Assembly: GCF_037126465.1 (NCBI RefSeq)
Contig: NC_088201.1
Span: 8,747,001-8,811,000 of the forward strand
Source: Ornithodoros turicata
Lineage: Eukaryota > Arthropoda > Arachnida > Ixodida > Argasidae
DNA: 64,000 bases
Reading direction: 5' to 3'
Made by a program: the position numbers and the translations under genes. Positions 28,911-39,749 of the stretch are shown one piece after another (position 1 is the first letter of the stretch; each line of letters begins with the position of its first letter). The notes beneath the pieces are model-generated. The model saw only the letters and a program-made list of their open reading frames with translations. It ran no database searches and had not been told where the DNA came from.

Positions 28911-30141
28911 TTTTGAACGATCGCAGGCTTTGTTTTTATGGGTGGCGCTGGTACTGTACGCTCTCTTCGAATACACGGTATCTCTCCGATCGTGCAGATG
29001 CACGAAGAATCGGTCTTGGAGTTCAGTTATAGACAACATACCGTCAACAACAATATACCTAGGAGTTTCCAGACCGATACCGTATAGTTTACGTCATCGG
29101 GCTTTGTCGGTGATGCCAAGCTGCGATGCATCGAAAAAGAAAAAAAGAAAACCTACAACGACCACTTTATGTTTAAGATGACGAATGGGTAGTTTCATCG
29201 CCAGGGGTGATACCCATTGCTGATGGTGATGTGGGGAATGAAATAATGAGTCCCTTCACAATAAGGTTCGATGTCCTATATGGTGTCCAAAAATGTCAAT
29301 AGAGCTTCGAGGGTACAGCGTTGGTGGGCTTGCAATGTGCTCTTGGACTCGCAGAGAATTCTATCAGACAGACACACAACAGAAAGCGATGACGAGTAAT
29401 CCTATTAACTTGGCACTATCAACACTGGACGCCGACCAACATGAATAAATTAAGTTGAATAGTAACACTGCATCGTTCTGCTCACGTTAAAAGCATTCCC
29501 AGCGTAATATTGGCCGGTTGTTTCCGAATACAGGGAAGCACACTCCGTTCTCTCTCCCTTTTTCATTTTTTTTTCGTTTGTTTCACAGTCGAGCCTAATT
29601 CAAATCCAGCAGCTATTGCACGCATGCGCAGCAACAGGATCCTGAAGACACGCTGATGACCGGTCTGCATGATGGGCTAGAAATTTCCCAGTAGTGACCG
29701 TTCCAATCTGAGTATACACAAGAAGGAAATCGCTTAATGATTATTATTTACCTGTAAAAAGGCTACCGAAAGTGCGGCACGCATCAAGCACGAGAGCTGT
29801 TCTGAATGCCTGGAAGATATCCTCGCAGGTAAAAAGATCCGTAAAAGGAAGTCCACTCCTACGTCATCCACTCCAAGATGTATACCCTCTTGAGAGCGCT
29901 ACACTCTGCGGAGATAACATAGAAAGTGGCTCAAAACCCTCAAAATCTTCCCTGCTGGTCGTGTAGGTAAGTGACCCCTCAGGCAAAGGCACATGAAACG
30001 ACGTATCGAACAGCATTCTGGATGGAAACTAAGCCTATGAAATGTTGCCTTTCTGTCTGTGTCTTTCTGTCTCTAAGTCTCTTTCTGTCTCTGTCGTTCG
30101 ATCTCCAAATTTCGTGGAAACTAAGGACCCGCACTGAACAC
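28911..30141. other. No gene recognised
   Basis: Frames at 28662-29181 overlap on both strands and partly read MITE sequence. No conserved domain, terminal repeat or RNA gene was identified between 29000 and 30140. Confidence 0.4.
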
Positions 30142-30252
30142 GTTTTTTTTTTTAATTCCGTGTTAGCGCGCGAAGCAACTGTGGCTATGAGCGGCGTACA
30201 GATGTGGACAGATGGAGAGAGGACAGCAGGAAAGAGTGGGGGACAGGGGAGT
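30142..30252 (-). repeat. SINE 3' end with poly-A, 5'-truncated
   Basis: On the minus strand: CCTGTCCCCCACTCTTTCCT, GCTGTCCTCTCTCCATCTGT, CCACATCTGTACGCCGCTCA, TAGCCACAGTTGCTTCGCG, then an A run at 30143-30153. The same body occurs at 32289-32330 and 43235-43345. The tRNA-like head is absent here. Confidence 0.8.
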
Positions 30253-31109
30253 CTGAATACGTTTGATGGTGTAAAAAGGAGTGGGCATGTGACTTTTGCA
30301 GAGGGAATGAGTTTTAGTCTGGTAGGTTGCTTTGTGGGTGAACTTTACTTGAGCCACTTTTCAGTTCATTTTAACACAACCATTGTAGACAACCACAAGC
30401 GTCGTAACACGTGTCCGACGGGGCAACTTACGTTCGGCACGTTAAGTAACATGTTTATTGCAACTGCAAGCGCTGCACTGCCTAGACCGTTGTTTGATGC
30501 TATGACGATGGTGGTGAAACAAGCGCATTCCTAAAATGCCCTGTGTGTGTTGTAAACATTGCTGGTGACCGTTACCCCGTTTCAAGCGCTGGTGTAAAAG
30601 TGTCCTGCATCGTCTTGTTATATTCAATTACGTAAAAGTCACATTTAACTCTCCGAAACTCGACAACATCATTATCCGTAATATCTGACAAAGGGCACGA
30701 CTGCACGCCCGCCAAAAAAAAAAATAATAAGTACTATAGTCAATGCTACAGATCGTTTTCAACAGAGTTCTCCAAAATTCTTTATTCCACAGCTTTGATT
30801 ACATTAAGTAGAACAAATAATGCTAGGTCGATGAAGTTTACCTAGAATATCTCTCGCTGCCAACTTCGGAATCTCCAGCGAAATAGCTGTAGCTCTCTCG
30901 TAGCTGGTGCTTAGGGTTCGTATATAATGAAGCCTAAAGCAAATGCATGGATGAGAAAAGCGTGATGAAAATGATTAAAACGCGTTGACACACAAAGTAA
31001 ATATGATGACTCCCACAATGCGCTGCAGTCTACAACACGCACTTGGACGTCTTGGAGCTGTTTCCAATTTCGCACGAAGAATATTTCTTAGTAAGTCACT
31101 GTATTCTAC
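30253..31109. other. No gene recognised
   Basis: The long plus-strand frame at 29971-30534 mostly reads the reverse of the SINE and is not a gene. I see no other structure. Confidence 0.4.
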
Positions 31110-31769
31110 TCATTTTGTAACTTCATGTGATCGCAACTGAGAGCGCATCCTGCGAATGGCGCCCTTCAATATCCGTGACTCCGCGAACCTCAAGCAAACA
31201 TTGCGAAGCGCGTCCCTTTTTGCGAAAAAAATAGCCACATCTTCTTTCAAAATGCGCAGCCAGGACCGTGAAAACCACTGAATATGCCTACCGTGAAAAC
31301 CACTGAATATGAAAACCATTCGGGGCATCCTACATGGGCGTCGTGCAGAGAGAGTGACTGCATTCCCAACATAAGGACAATGACGCCTGCCCAAAAAACT
31401 AGAAAAAAAAGTGCCAAGAAGCATCTCACACCGAGCGATCGTGCGCGTGTGCCGATTGTCGAAGGGTGACAACTGCGTCTCTGAGAGTTGAGTGTCTTTC
31501 CGTGTCTTGGACTCAATTTGACAGCCTGTCATCCTCGCGAAACCATTACGAGGAATAATAAATGAAGATATATGAGGCGGAAGGCGGCATTTCGTACAGC
31601 CACCGTTTTGCCGGAAGAGATAAAAGGTACGAAGGCCAACTCGCGTCGCCCTTCCCCCCCGTTCACCTGGTAGCTTTTTCAACATTACTGGGAATATATT
31701 GCTTGGATGACAACACGAGTGTGCGCCATCTGCAGAGTGTACCAGTGAATAAAGAAGTGACATTTTCAT
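31110..31769 (-). CDS. Hypothetical open frame, 219 codons, unrecognised
   Basis: This is a minus-strand frame open for 219 codons, notable only for its length. The product is basic and Arg/Ser-rich, with no transmembrane segment, zinc finger or transposase motif that I recognise. A 23-bp tandem duplication (ACCGTGAAAACCACTGAATA twice, about 31265-31308) lies inside it without breaking the frame. Its composition resembles translated non-coding DNA, and no neighbour supports it. It could be an exon fragment or chance. Confidence 0.15.
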   Translation of the reverse strand: MKMSLLYSLVHSADGAHSCCHPSNIFPVMLKKLPGERGGRATRVGLRTFYLFRQNGGCTKCRLPPHISSFIIPRNGFARMTGCQIESKTRKDTQLSETQLSPFDNRHTRTIARCEMLLGTFFSSFLGRRHCPYVGNAVTLSARRPCRMPRMVFIFSGFHGRHIQWFSRSWLRILKEDVAIFFAKRDALRNVCLRFAESRILKGAIRRMRSQLRSHEVTK

Positions 31770-32288
31770 GAGACTTCACTTCTACGTCTGCAAATCGGCA
31801 AATGGATAAATGAATTTTCTTCTGCCCGGCTCCTGTGGCACGTGTGTTCGTGGCCCAGCGCGTACATCAATTTTGGCACGTCGAAAACGAAAAGAAAGGA
31901 ACATGGAATAGATTATGATGATGGCATGGGATGTTTCACCGCTGGAACTGTGGACCCCTACCCCTTTGCACGTGGCATATATTAGTCACATTGCGTATAG
32001 TCCTCAGCAGTATACTATAAAACAAACGACATGCTTGACAAATCTTAGTATACCGAAATGGTGAGACCATACCCAAGCGAAACAAGAGTGTGGACAAGGT
32101 CTTGAATATATGTTCAAGTGCATAGGCGTGGCTGGCAGGTACCGAATGGGCAACACGACCCTGGCAGGTGCCGCAGGTGACAAGGCAGGTGCTGTCCCAC
32201 TGCAATGCAATATAGCAGGAAATGTAAAGGACAAAACACATTTGAAGTAGCAGGCCATTCATTATTTTATATCCATTATATTTCGTGT
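31770..32288. other. No gene recognised
   Basis: The minus strand at 31936-32262 has a Cys-containing frame (CLVTCGTCQGRVAHSV) that loosely recalls a LINE tail, but the spacing does not fit. Nothing firm can be said. Confidence 0.3.
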
Positions 32289-32437
32289 TACAGATGGAGA
32301 AAGGACAGCAGGAAGGACTGTGGGACAGGGGGGGTTAGTATGCGTCCTGGGACGACTTCAAGGGGAACTGTGCCGGGATTCGAACCCGTGTCACAACCCA
32401 GTATAGGTGTGAAAGGCGATCATCCTAACCACTATGA
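32289..32437 (-). repeat. tRNA-Glu-derived SINE with head and body
   Basis: On the minus strand the head starts CATAGTGGTTAGGATGATCG (A-box TAGTGGTTAGGATG), continues CCTTTCACACC, where the loop presents TTC (Glu), and has a perfect B-box GGGTTCGAATCCCGG. The body follows at once: GGCACAGTTCCCCTTGAAGT, CCCAGGACGCATACTAACC, CCTGTCC...CTTCCTGCTGTCC. The head resembles tRNA-Glu; the body is shared with the SINEs at 30.2, 42.6 and 43.4 kb, whose heads differ. Confidence 0.8.
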
Positions 32438-32489
32438 GTAAGTGTAAGGAATTGGGCAGGTTGGTACATACTAAAAGCGTTAAAATACC

Positions 32490-32562
32490 CCAGACGTCCC
32501 GTTTGGCTGACCGTTCCTCCCTTTTTTTCTTTGTTCTAATAAATATATCCCCCCCCCCCCCC
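32490..32562 (+). repeat. Solo LINE 3' terminus, design I
   Basis: CCCAGACGTCCCGTTTGGCT, GACC, a short T-rich run, CTAATAAATATAT and 14 C. The AGACGTCxCGTTTGGCTGACC block is nearly the complement of the 52861-52882 copy. It follows a minus-strand SINE without intervening coding sequence. Confidence 0.8.
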
Positions 32563-32601
32563 AAGCGCTGGGTAAAAACATTTAAAACAAGAAAAAAATG
32601 A

Positions 32602-32646
32602 AGGACACAACACAAGCACTGAACCTCAGTGCTTGTTTTGTGTCCT
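32602..32646. repeat. Short hairpin, Penelope-leader-like
   Basis: AGGACACAACACAAGCACTGA (32602-32622) pairs with TCAGTGCTTGTTTTGTGTCC (from 32626) around a three-base loop, with one mismatch. Its layout recalls the hairpin at 11829-11952, which shares AGGACA..ACA-ACAAGC-type sequence. A connection to a Penelope-like element is inferred from this similarity only. Confidence 0.65.
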
Positions 32647-34309
32647 GGTCACTCCATTCACCAGTCGATCCATTCTTTTGGTTCTTCTACTTTCAATCTC
32701 ATTGTGCTCCCTTCTGTCTCGTACTCTCCTCCATAAAGACCACATCGAAGAGCGGGACATGCGGGAAAAAATCCGCTACGATCAGGAACACTGGCGACCA
32801 GTTCATTCACAGCTGCACACAGCAGTGCGCGCCATCCCGTCCGCTAGAGCGTGTAAGAAACTGAGTTCGAAAAGAGCGATGAGGACATTATCATCCGAGC
32901 GAGGTCTGTTGCGAGGCCTTATTAATATCCCGCAGTGGCACAGACACCCAGCTGACGCCCGGCGAAGGAAGAAAGCCGCACGGAGAAGCTCAATGAAAAG
33001 GACGACGGCCACCCCCGTTCGAGATGACATTTGTTTCCAAGTGGCCGCATAGTAATGGCGCTATTAACATGCGTGCCGCCTTTGACGGAAAACGAACTTT
33101 GATGCTGAAATGATGGCGCGTCGAACTGGGATTTCGCGAACATAATGGTTGAATAATGAAGTGGTGGCGCTGCTGTAGAGCGAAAAGAAAACTACGTAGA
33201 TATGACTCCCACAGACATAGCCGGATCGCTACTCCGCTTAGAACGATGAGGTTCAAATGTGCGCACCGATGTCTAGGAAGACCCCGATGAGAGTGCAGGT
33301 CGCATCGATGCCAGCAGGAAGCTAGAAAGTATTTTGAGGCACGTTGAACATGGTGGTTGAGTCATCTGAGTGGGTTTGTGTCTTCCTTTCTTTTTTTTCT
33401 TTTTTTTTTTTTTGCACGTTTTGCGTATCTGTTTTTTCCAGGTGACCTATACAGACGTGACCAAAATGTAGCTTAAAAAGTTATATGAGCACGTCACGAG
33501 TCGTGATGCGGTATGTCGAAGCGGCATGCCGCTATTCTCCGCTGATCGCATCCATAACATACATACATAGATGACACCGACAGCTGGTGTGTACGAGTGC
33601 GCATCTACACTCGCTTCACGCAAGCAATTGTACTTCGCGCACCTCTATAGTACCGATGACCGCCACAATGCTCCTTCTTTGCAGGCTAGTTGCTGGACAG
33701 GAAGTCCAGGAACCAGAACAGCGCGGAGGTGTATCCTTGAGAACTTGAGGAGTTGAAGGCAAAAGTGGATTCACCGAAAGACATCATGACTATATACTGC
33801 CATGGAACAAGTCTTGCGCATGGTTTATTTTTCACCAGTTGTGATGCAGCGTTGTTCTCTGACAATGCACCCAATGCCCGGGTTTCATTCCACGAATTAA
33901 CGTGAATTGTTTAATAGATTCGAATTTTATTGCGTGATTTCTTGATTGCTAGGGAATCATTTCGGCATTACTGAGGACACCATGTGTGTAACGACCGACG
34001 GAGAAGAGCTAATGGTACACATGCTTATTCCAGGAACGTTGTGTGGCGGGTGCGGCTTGCTTTGTTTGTTTGTTTGTTTGTAAGGAAAAAAAAGCGGAGA
34101 AATTGAATTCGTCTTCCGACTTGTTCTGCTACTCCTAACATAAATTCTCACCCATCCACCCGCCCCCCACCCTCAAAAAATACTTCCAGGTGCTTTACTC
34201 GCGAGTTCGCTATTCATTATTCACATGTTCACTATTGAGAAGTCCGCTATTCACATGTGCACTAGAAGTCCACTATTCACAATTATCCACTATTCACAAT
34301 TGTCCCAAG
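32647..34309. other. No gene recognised; simple repeats
   Basis: An Arg/Lys-rich frame at 32633-33052 has no recognisable domain. Interrupted T runs lie at 33390-33413, and (TTTG)n at 34058-34080. From 34215 to 34310 a short CTATTCAC motif recurs four times. Confidence 0.4.
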
Positions 34310-34615
34310 ATCATGCACAGAGAATCCTAGAAGGTTGTATCCATCCCACAGCTCTGAACAAATTTCACAAGTGCCGCCTAGGCAGCATCCCTCGTGTTCG
34401 GTGCCCAAGGTCAGAACATCTTCACTATATCGAAGACCCTGCTGTCTAGTCGAGCAAGTGTAGTTTTCAGTGTAGCTCTTTGAGATGCATACCTAGTGCA
34501 GTGCATTATAATATGCTCACTATCCTCGACTGTTGCACAAACCGAACAATTCGATGGGTCGGCTCTTCCAACTTTATGAAGACTATGATTCTTGCTTTCG
34601 AATTACTATTCAATC
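34310..34615 (-). pseudogene. LINE ORF2 C-terminal tail
   Basis: The minus strand encodes HSLHKVGRADPSNCSVCATV, EDSEHIIMHCTRYASQRATL and KTTLARLDSRVFDIVKMF before a stop. NCSVC-x5-EDSEHIIMHCTRY fits the CxxC...H...C tail of LINE ORF2. It resembles the tail at 3002-3560 (NCTVCGVVEDVQHILLRCRKY), so the two are probably the same family. A further stop-interrupted stretch continues for about 30 codons. No recognisable 3' terminus follows. Confidence 0.85.
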
Positions 34616-35196
34616 CCAGAACCTAAAAACGTTTTATACGGCTTTCGAGTATCGAAGACGTCAATGAGAAAGGTTTGGCCACGTGCTATGCCGCTAGTAT
34701 TCAGTGCTTAGCAAATGTGGTACTTTACTAAGGGTTTCCGATGCAGAGTCTCCAACTGAAGCAGCTATTACGAAACGCAAGCTGACGGCAGTGCACACTC
34801 TGCGTATGGTAACAGCGCTCAACTTGCACAAACAGGACAGGAATGCCGGGTAATGACTTGGTTACAGAATGCACCCCTTGAACTGTTCGCGTAAAATTGC
34901 AGCTATCAGAGCAGAAGCACGCACAGGAATGGCATGCTACAATGACAGATCAGAGACTCGAAACATCCGCTGTTTTTTCTTTCTCTGCCTCTCCTCTTTT
35001 TTTTTTTTTTCCAACACAGATTGTCGTATGTAACTTACATGCAGATATTTGTAGTTGTGATGTTCCAGTTTCTTCTTCTCCTATTTCGTGCCGTCTTACA
35101 ATTTCAGTGCCCTCAATGTCTTCTCTATTTTTAATATTAACCTGTTGTTATCGGCATGTTGTTTGTTACTGTAAATGTGAGCCTCAAACAGAAGCG
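34616..35196. other. No gene recognised
   Basis: A plus-strand frame from 34897 runs into the MITE at 35197 and has no motif; a T run lies at 34998-35011. Nothing else could be read. Confidence 0.4.
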
Positions 35197-35346
35197 CCCG
35201 AAGCAGCACAATGTACTGTAGGGTGCAATAGGGGCGGGCGGGTAGGTGGAAGGCCTTGAACAGGCTCGTGAAACTAAAGAACATTGATAAGACACATACC
35301 GTCCACCCCTATTGCGCTCGACTTTCACTACATTGTGCTGCTTGGG
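35197..35346. mobile_element. MITE with CCCAAGCAGCACAATGTAC ends, copy 2
   Basis: The ends CCCGAAGCAGCACAATGTAC and TACATTGTGCTGCTTGGG and the core AGGTGGAAGGCCTTGAACAG, AACTAAAGAACATTGATAA match copy 1 at 28758-28910, differing mainly in the left arm (GTAGGGTGCAATAGGGGCGG). Confidence 0.88.
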
Positions 35347-35594
35347 GCTGTACTTTTCCGAAAAATGATTTGTGTGCCGTATTCCGGCCTTGCTCTATTT
35401 CCGTGTCGCAGATACATCGAACAAGTGCCCGTCCATGTGCCGTTTCGCCGAATGACATCAGCTTGCAAAGAGGATGAAGGTATGAAGGTACGATGTCACA
35501 TTTCCCCGCATTATTTTGCTGGGTGTTATTTTTCACTCGAATCATAGTAGTTTATACTTACACTGGAAGGTGAGACGTTGGGCATGTTGGAACA

Positions 35595-35835
35595 TACACT
35601 CTTAAAAATGAGCTTCACCACATAGCACGCTCCTAGCCAACCATCACCCCGAATGACAACGTTCTCGCCTTAGATTTGTTGAAAACGGGAGGAGGAGCCT
35701 ATTTTGTGCCGTGCATAATGACACAAAATAGGCTCCTCCTCCCGTTTTCCGCAAATCAGGGGCGAGAACGTTGTCATTCGGGATGATGGTTGGCTACGAG
35801 CGTGCTATGTGGTGAAGTTCATTTCTAAGAGTGTA
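35595..35835. mobile_element. Foldback MITE, CACTCT-family, nearly fully palindromic
   Basis: From TACACTCTTAAAAATGAGCT at the left to GTTCATTTCTAAGAGTGTA at the right, the 241-bp element is two arms of about 114 bp around a 13-base centre (CCGTGCATAATGA). The innermost arms are exact: GGAGGAGGAGCCTATTTTGTG and its complement. The TA ends fit a Tc1/mariner-type insertion. Diverged relatives are at 24341-24477 and 63549-63701. Confidence 0.9.
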
Positions 35836-35845
35836 CTTGTATAGT

Positions 35846-35993
35846 ACAGTAGCGCAGAATACAACACGGACACAGTATTTCTGTATTGTTGACTCTATGA
35901 GATGAGCCACAGTATTTCTTAGCAAAGTGTAGAAAGAAAGCGCTATAGTTTGTTCTCTTCTGCGTCCATGTTGTATTCTGAGCTACTCTACTG
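35846..35993. repeat. Inverted repeat pair, Penelope-leader-like
   Basis: CAGTAGCGCAGAATACAACA, CGGACACAG (from 35847) and the complement of TCTGCGTCCATGTTGTATTC, TGAGCTACTCTACTG (ending 35993) flank about 85 bp. The motif differs from, but is built like, the hairpins at 11.8 and 32.6 kb. It starts only about 10 bp after the foldback MITE. Confidence 0.6.
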
Positions 35994-36847
35994 CAAATTA
36001 CACTGGAAGTTCCTTTTGGTACACGTGCACATATGTTACATTTCGCGGTGCACTTTGTACCTACACAGTAGAACGCTCTCGAGTCGATGACAGTCGTCGT
36101 TGCAAGGAAAGTAATAGGCAAAACCTACAAGTTAAACTACGGGTATAGTTTAAGTGTCAAACCGTTTTCACACTTTAATGTGAAGTAAAGTTTATGTTCG
36201 AGACCCATATAACTATTCTAGACATTACGGAGACGTCAAACGTCCCAGTCTGTGCTGTTAGATTGAAAGGTATATTCCGTCGGTGTGAATCTTCGAAGAA
36301 CTCAGTAGAAGTATTGAACCTTTACTTGCTCAAGTAACTCGTTACCCCAACAAAAGCTGCACGGGAATAACGGTATTTAGACGACTTTCAATACTCGAAC
36401 CTGCGTTGAGCACTGTATGGCCAGGATATAAAGGCTGCCGTTTACTCCATACTACGAAATTATAGTTTCATCACTATGAGTATGCTTCGCAAAAAAACCA
36501 ACACACTACAATGATTAGATAATGCGGCTCGAAGGTTCCAACCTCTGTTATTAGCCAATAGGCTGTGAGTTAATATTGATCGTTGAACCTCCGCCCGAGT
36601 TTCAAACGAATATGTTTGTTTTGCAGCTGCACGTGCTTCTTTCTACTGACGTGAGGAGATAAAGGACAATAGGCAGTGCAATTATCTCTTTTCAGGGAAG
36701 GGTCGAAGGGGGAGTTGAAAACCATCGAGAAACAAGCCTGTGTGTAACTTGACAACCTATCATTGTTTGTGCTGCACACTGTTGCAGTGTGGAAGTATGT
36801 ACATACTAGTTATACTGCTTTATATACTTATTTTACTTACTTGATAT
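35994..36847. other. No gene recognised
   Basis: Nothing resembling a gene or repeat could be supported in this AT-rich stretch upstream of the gypsy element. Confidence 0.4.
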
Positions 36848-36969
36848 TGCCACGAATCATCATCGCGAAACTTCCAGGGTAGGCACGAAACGGTACATCT
36901 CATCCCGGCGCATGCTGAAGAAGAAGCAAGAAGCTTCCAGACACATCGCCTGCTCTCTGGCAAACGCAC
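36848..36969 (+). repeat. Gypsy 5' LTR, truncated to 122 bp
   Basis: It begins TGCCACGAATCATCATCGCG and matches 39750-39871 of the 3' LTR nearly base for base. It then breaks off into unrelated sequence (TTCGACGTAACGTTTCGACG) and pol. The preceding bases ATAT (36844-36847) match ATAT after the 3' LTR (40044-40047), a 4-bp target duplication. Confidence 0.92.
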
Positions 36970-37035
36970 ATTTCGACGTAACGTTTCGACGTAAACCCTC
37001 AACTCAATACAACTCAAAAGCAAACCCTTCTCCAG

Positions 37036-38575
37036 ATGCTCAACGGTTTCAGTGACTGCTTCGCTGCATCGTCGAAAGTAAGACAAACGCCCATTGCGAA
37101 GCACCGCATCATCGTCGACGAAAAGGCCCGTCCAATTCACCGCATGCCGCGAGAAACGATCCGAACGCAAGTAGAAGAGATGCTAAGAGATGACATTATC
37201 CAGCCGTCGACCAGTCCGTGGGCATCACCGGTGGTACTAGTGAAGAAGAAGGACGGAACACTCAGGTTCTGCGTCGACTACCGGAAACTCAATGAGATAA
37301 CGAAGAAGGACGTCTACCCGTTACCGCGCATCGACGACACGCTCGATCGCCTTCAAAACGCAAATTTTTTCTCTTCCATGGACCTCAAGACGGGGTACTG
37401 GCAAATTGAAGTCGACGAACGGGACCGTGAGAAGACTGCCTTCGTCACTCCGGATGGACTTTACGAATTCAAGGTTATGCCTTTCGGCCTTTGCACAGCA
37501 CCAGCGACGTTCCAGCGTGTTATGGATACTGTTCTCGCCGGGTTGAAGTGGCAAACCTGCCTGGTGTACCTCGACGATGTTGTCGTCGCAAGCAAAGCAA
37601 GTCCTCGAGGCTATCAGAACTGCAGGGCTGACGTTGAAGCCTCAGAAGTGTCGATTCGGCTAGAGGAACTCAGATTTCTCGGCCATCTCGTGAGCAGCGA
37701 CGGCGTACGCCCCGACCCCGAGAAGACGGCGGCCATCGCAAATTACCGTGTTCCTTCTAACGTTAAAGACGTTCGAAGCTTTCTTGGCCTTTGCGCCTAC
37801 TACCGACGGTTCATTCCGAACTTTTCAAGAATTGCGTCACCCCTGAATGCCCTCACGAAGGACGGATCCACGTTTATCTGGAGTGAAGCCCAGCAACAGG
37901 CGTTTGATGAATTGAAGACGCGTCTACAGACCGCACCCGTGCTTGCCCACTTCGATCCAAACGCCGAAACAGAAATACACACCGACGCAAGCAACGATGG
38001 TCTAGGAGCCGTGCTCGTTCAACTTCACGACGGCGTCGAACGTGTCATCGCTTACGCAAGCAGAACGCTAACCAAGGCAGAGAAGAACTATTCGACGACC
38101 GAAAAAGAGTGCCTTGCACTCATATGGGCCATCACAAAGTTGCGCCCCTACCTGTACGGACGGCAGTTCAAGGTGGTAACAGACCACCATTCTCTGTGCT
38201 GGCTGGCTCGTTTAAGGGACCCCTCAGGACGCCTAGCGAGATGGAGCCTCCGACTACAGGAGTATGACGTAACCGTCACTTACAAGTCAGGAAGAAAACA
38301 CAACGACGCCGACTGTCTGTCCCGAGCACCACTCCAGCGACAGGACAACAGCCTCGAGGACGACGACGCCTTCCTCGCTCTAATGAGCGCGACTACCATG
38401 TCTACCAAGCAGTATAAGGACCCCGAATTGAAGACACTCGTCGACTATCTGCAGGGCCGCGCCGACAATGTTCCTCCCATCTTCAGAAGATCACTCCCAA
38501 GTTTTTCCCTACGTAATGGTGTTCTCTACAAAGAAAACCACGCACCACAAGGTGCTACGTGCTTCTCGTTGTGCC
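37036..38575 (+). pseudogene. Gypsy pol: reverse transcriptase and RNase H
   Basis: The nominal frame runs 37036-38664 but its last part is out of register. The RT shows RPIHRMPRETIRTQVEEML, KKKDGTLRFCVDYRKLNEIT, SMDLKTGYWQIEV, VMPFGLCTAPATFQRVMD and TCLVYLDDVVV, with YLDD as the catalytic aspartates. Just after YLDD a small deletion with two compensating frame changes (about 37590-37665) removes part of the thumb; the frame recovers at ELRFLGHLVSSDGV. RNase H follows with TEIHTDASNDGLGAVLVQ, STTEKECLALIWAI and QFKVVTDHHSLCWL, then GRKHNDADCLSRAP. Near 38560 another frame change leads to the integrase frame. RT and RNase H copy element RNA to DNA. Confidence 0.93.
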
Positions 38576-39165
38576 TGGGGACATGCGCATCGAGGTTCTT
38601 GAATCCTGCCACGACGAACCGTCATCAGGTCATTTGGGATACAGCCGGACACTGGCCCGTATAAGGGAAAAGTACTACTGGCCAAAACTGGCCAAGACCG
38701 TACACCACTACATAAGGACGTGCCGGGAATGCCAACGACGAAAAACGCCACCGGTACGACCTTCTGGGTACCTTCAGCCAATCGCACCGCCGTCGGTGCC
38801 GTTCGAGCAGATCGGGATGGATCTACTAGGGCCCTTCCCACGTTCGTCTTCCGGAAATCGTTGGATAATCGTCGCCACCGACTACCTGACACGCTATGCT
38901 GAGACTAAGGCACTTCCACAGGGCACAGCAACAGAAGTGGCGAAGTTCTTCATCGAGAACATCGTACCACGGCACGGAGCTCCGACCGCCTTAATCACCG
39001 ACAGGGGAACGGCATTTACAAGCAGGCTAACACAATAAATCCTTCGACTCAGCCACACCGCTCACCGGAGGACATACCATCCGCAGACGAACGGGCTCAC
39101 CGAACGCCTAAACAAAACCCTTGCCGACATGATTTCGATGTACGTCGACCTCGAGCACATAAGAC
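38559..39165 (+). pseudogene. Gypsy pol: integrase zinc finger and catalytic core
   Basis: In a frame different from RT, the HHCC zinc-binding domain is visible: an H in SSGHLGYSRTLARIREKYYW, HHYIRTCRECQRRK with the His and both Cys. The catalytic core has MDLLGPFPRSSSGNRWIIVA (first Asp) and TALITDRGTAFTSRL (second Asp); the final Glu is in QTNGLTERLNKTLADM. A TAA at 39036-39038 interrupts between the second Asp and the Glu, while the same frame continues on the far side, so this is a point nonsense change. Integrase inserts the cDNA into the genome. Confidence 0.92.
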
Positions 39166-39649
39166 ATGGGACGAAATACTGCCTTACGTCACGTTCGCCT
39201 ATAACACGGCTGTCCAGGAAACAACGGGATTCACACCGTTCCGCCTTGCACACGGCCATGACGCATCGACTATGCTGGACGCGATGCTGCCCCACGAACC
39301 CAGTGATGTGGAAAACGACGCTCTGGACTTCACACAGCGAGCAGAAGAAGCCCGCCAGCTGGCCAGACTACGGATTGGTCAACAACAACGCGTCGATGAA
39401 AGAAGATACAATTTGCGCCGACGAGACGTACGCTTCAGTCCAGGTGACTTGCTATGGGTTTGGACGCCGATTCGACGACGAGGCCTGAGCGAGAAGCTAC
39501 TGAAGCGGTACTTCGGTCCCTACAAAGTACTTCGACGCATTCGAGACCTGGATTACGAAGTGGTACCTGAGGGCAGCGTTCCCTCTCGACGACCCCCGAG
39601 GACTGAAATAGTTCACGTCGTTCGACTCAAGCCGTACTACAGCAGGTAG
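39166..39649 (+). pseudogene. Gypsy pol: integrase C-terminus
   Basis: After a frame change near 39165 the frame reads ILPYVTFAYNTAVQETTGFT, PFRLAHGHDASTMLDAMLPH and, after 39272, RYNLRRRDVRFSPGDLLWVW, LLKRYFGPYKVLRRIRDLDY, EVVPEG and IVHVVRLKPYY before its stop at 39649. FxxGDLVWV...KLxxRxxGPYxVLRRI is the GPY/F C-terminal module of gypsy integrases; no chromodomain follows. A 98-bp part of this module (39478-39575) is duplicated at 42476-42573. Confidence 0.92.
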
Positions 39650-39749
39650 CGCTGAAGACTGGCTGGAAGGAAACAACATGAAAAAAAGAAAAAAGAAAAG
39701 AAGGAGAACAAACGGCATCGAGACGATGCCCCGTCTACGGAGGGAGCAA
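39650..39749 (+). other. Gypsy 3' untranslated segment and polypurine tract
   Basis: An A/G-rich stretch AAAAAAAGAAAAAAGAAAAG lies near 39679-39700, and GGAGGGAGCAA stands immediately before the LTR, the usual position of the plus-strand primer. No coding sequence is present. Confidence 0.7.

Noticed and set aside
29640..29690. Hammerhead-like CTGATGA...GAAA at about 29652
   Set aside because: The intervening bases do not form stem II and no GAAAC box follows.
29971..30534. 187-codon plus-strand frame
   Set aside because: Much of it is the antisense reading of a SINE body and a T run, so it is not a gene.
31110..31769. 219-codon open frame on the minus strand as a host gene
   Set aside because: No motif, no start-site or splice context, composition like translated non-coding DNA; kept only as a low-confidence hypothetical frame.
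31936..32262. LINE zinc-finger tail on the minus strand
   Set aside because: CLVTCGTCQ looks suggestive but the CxxC...H...C spacing and HIL-x-C motif are absent.
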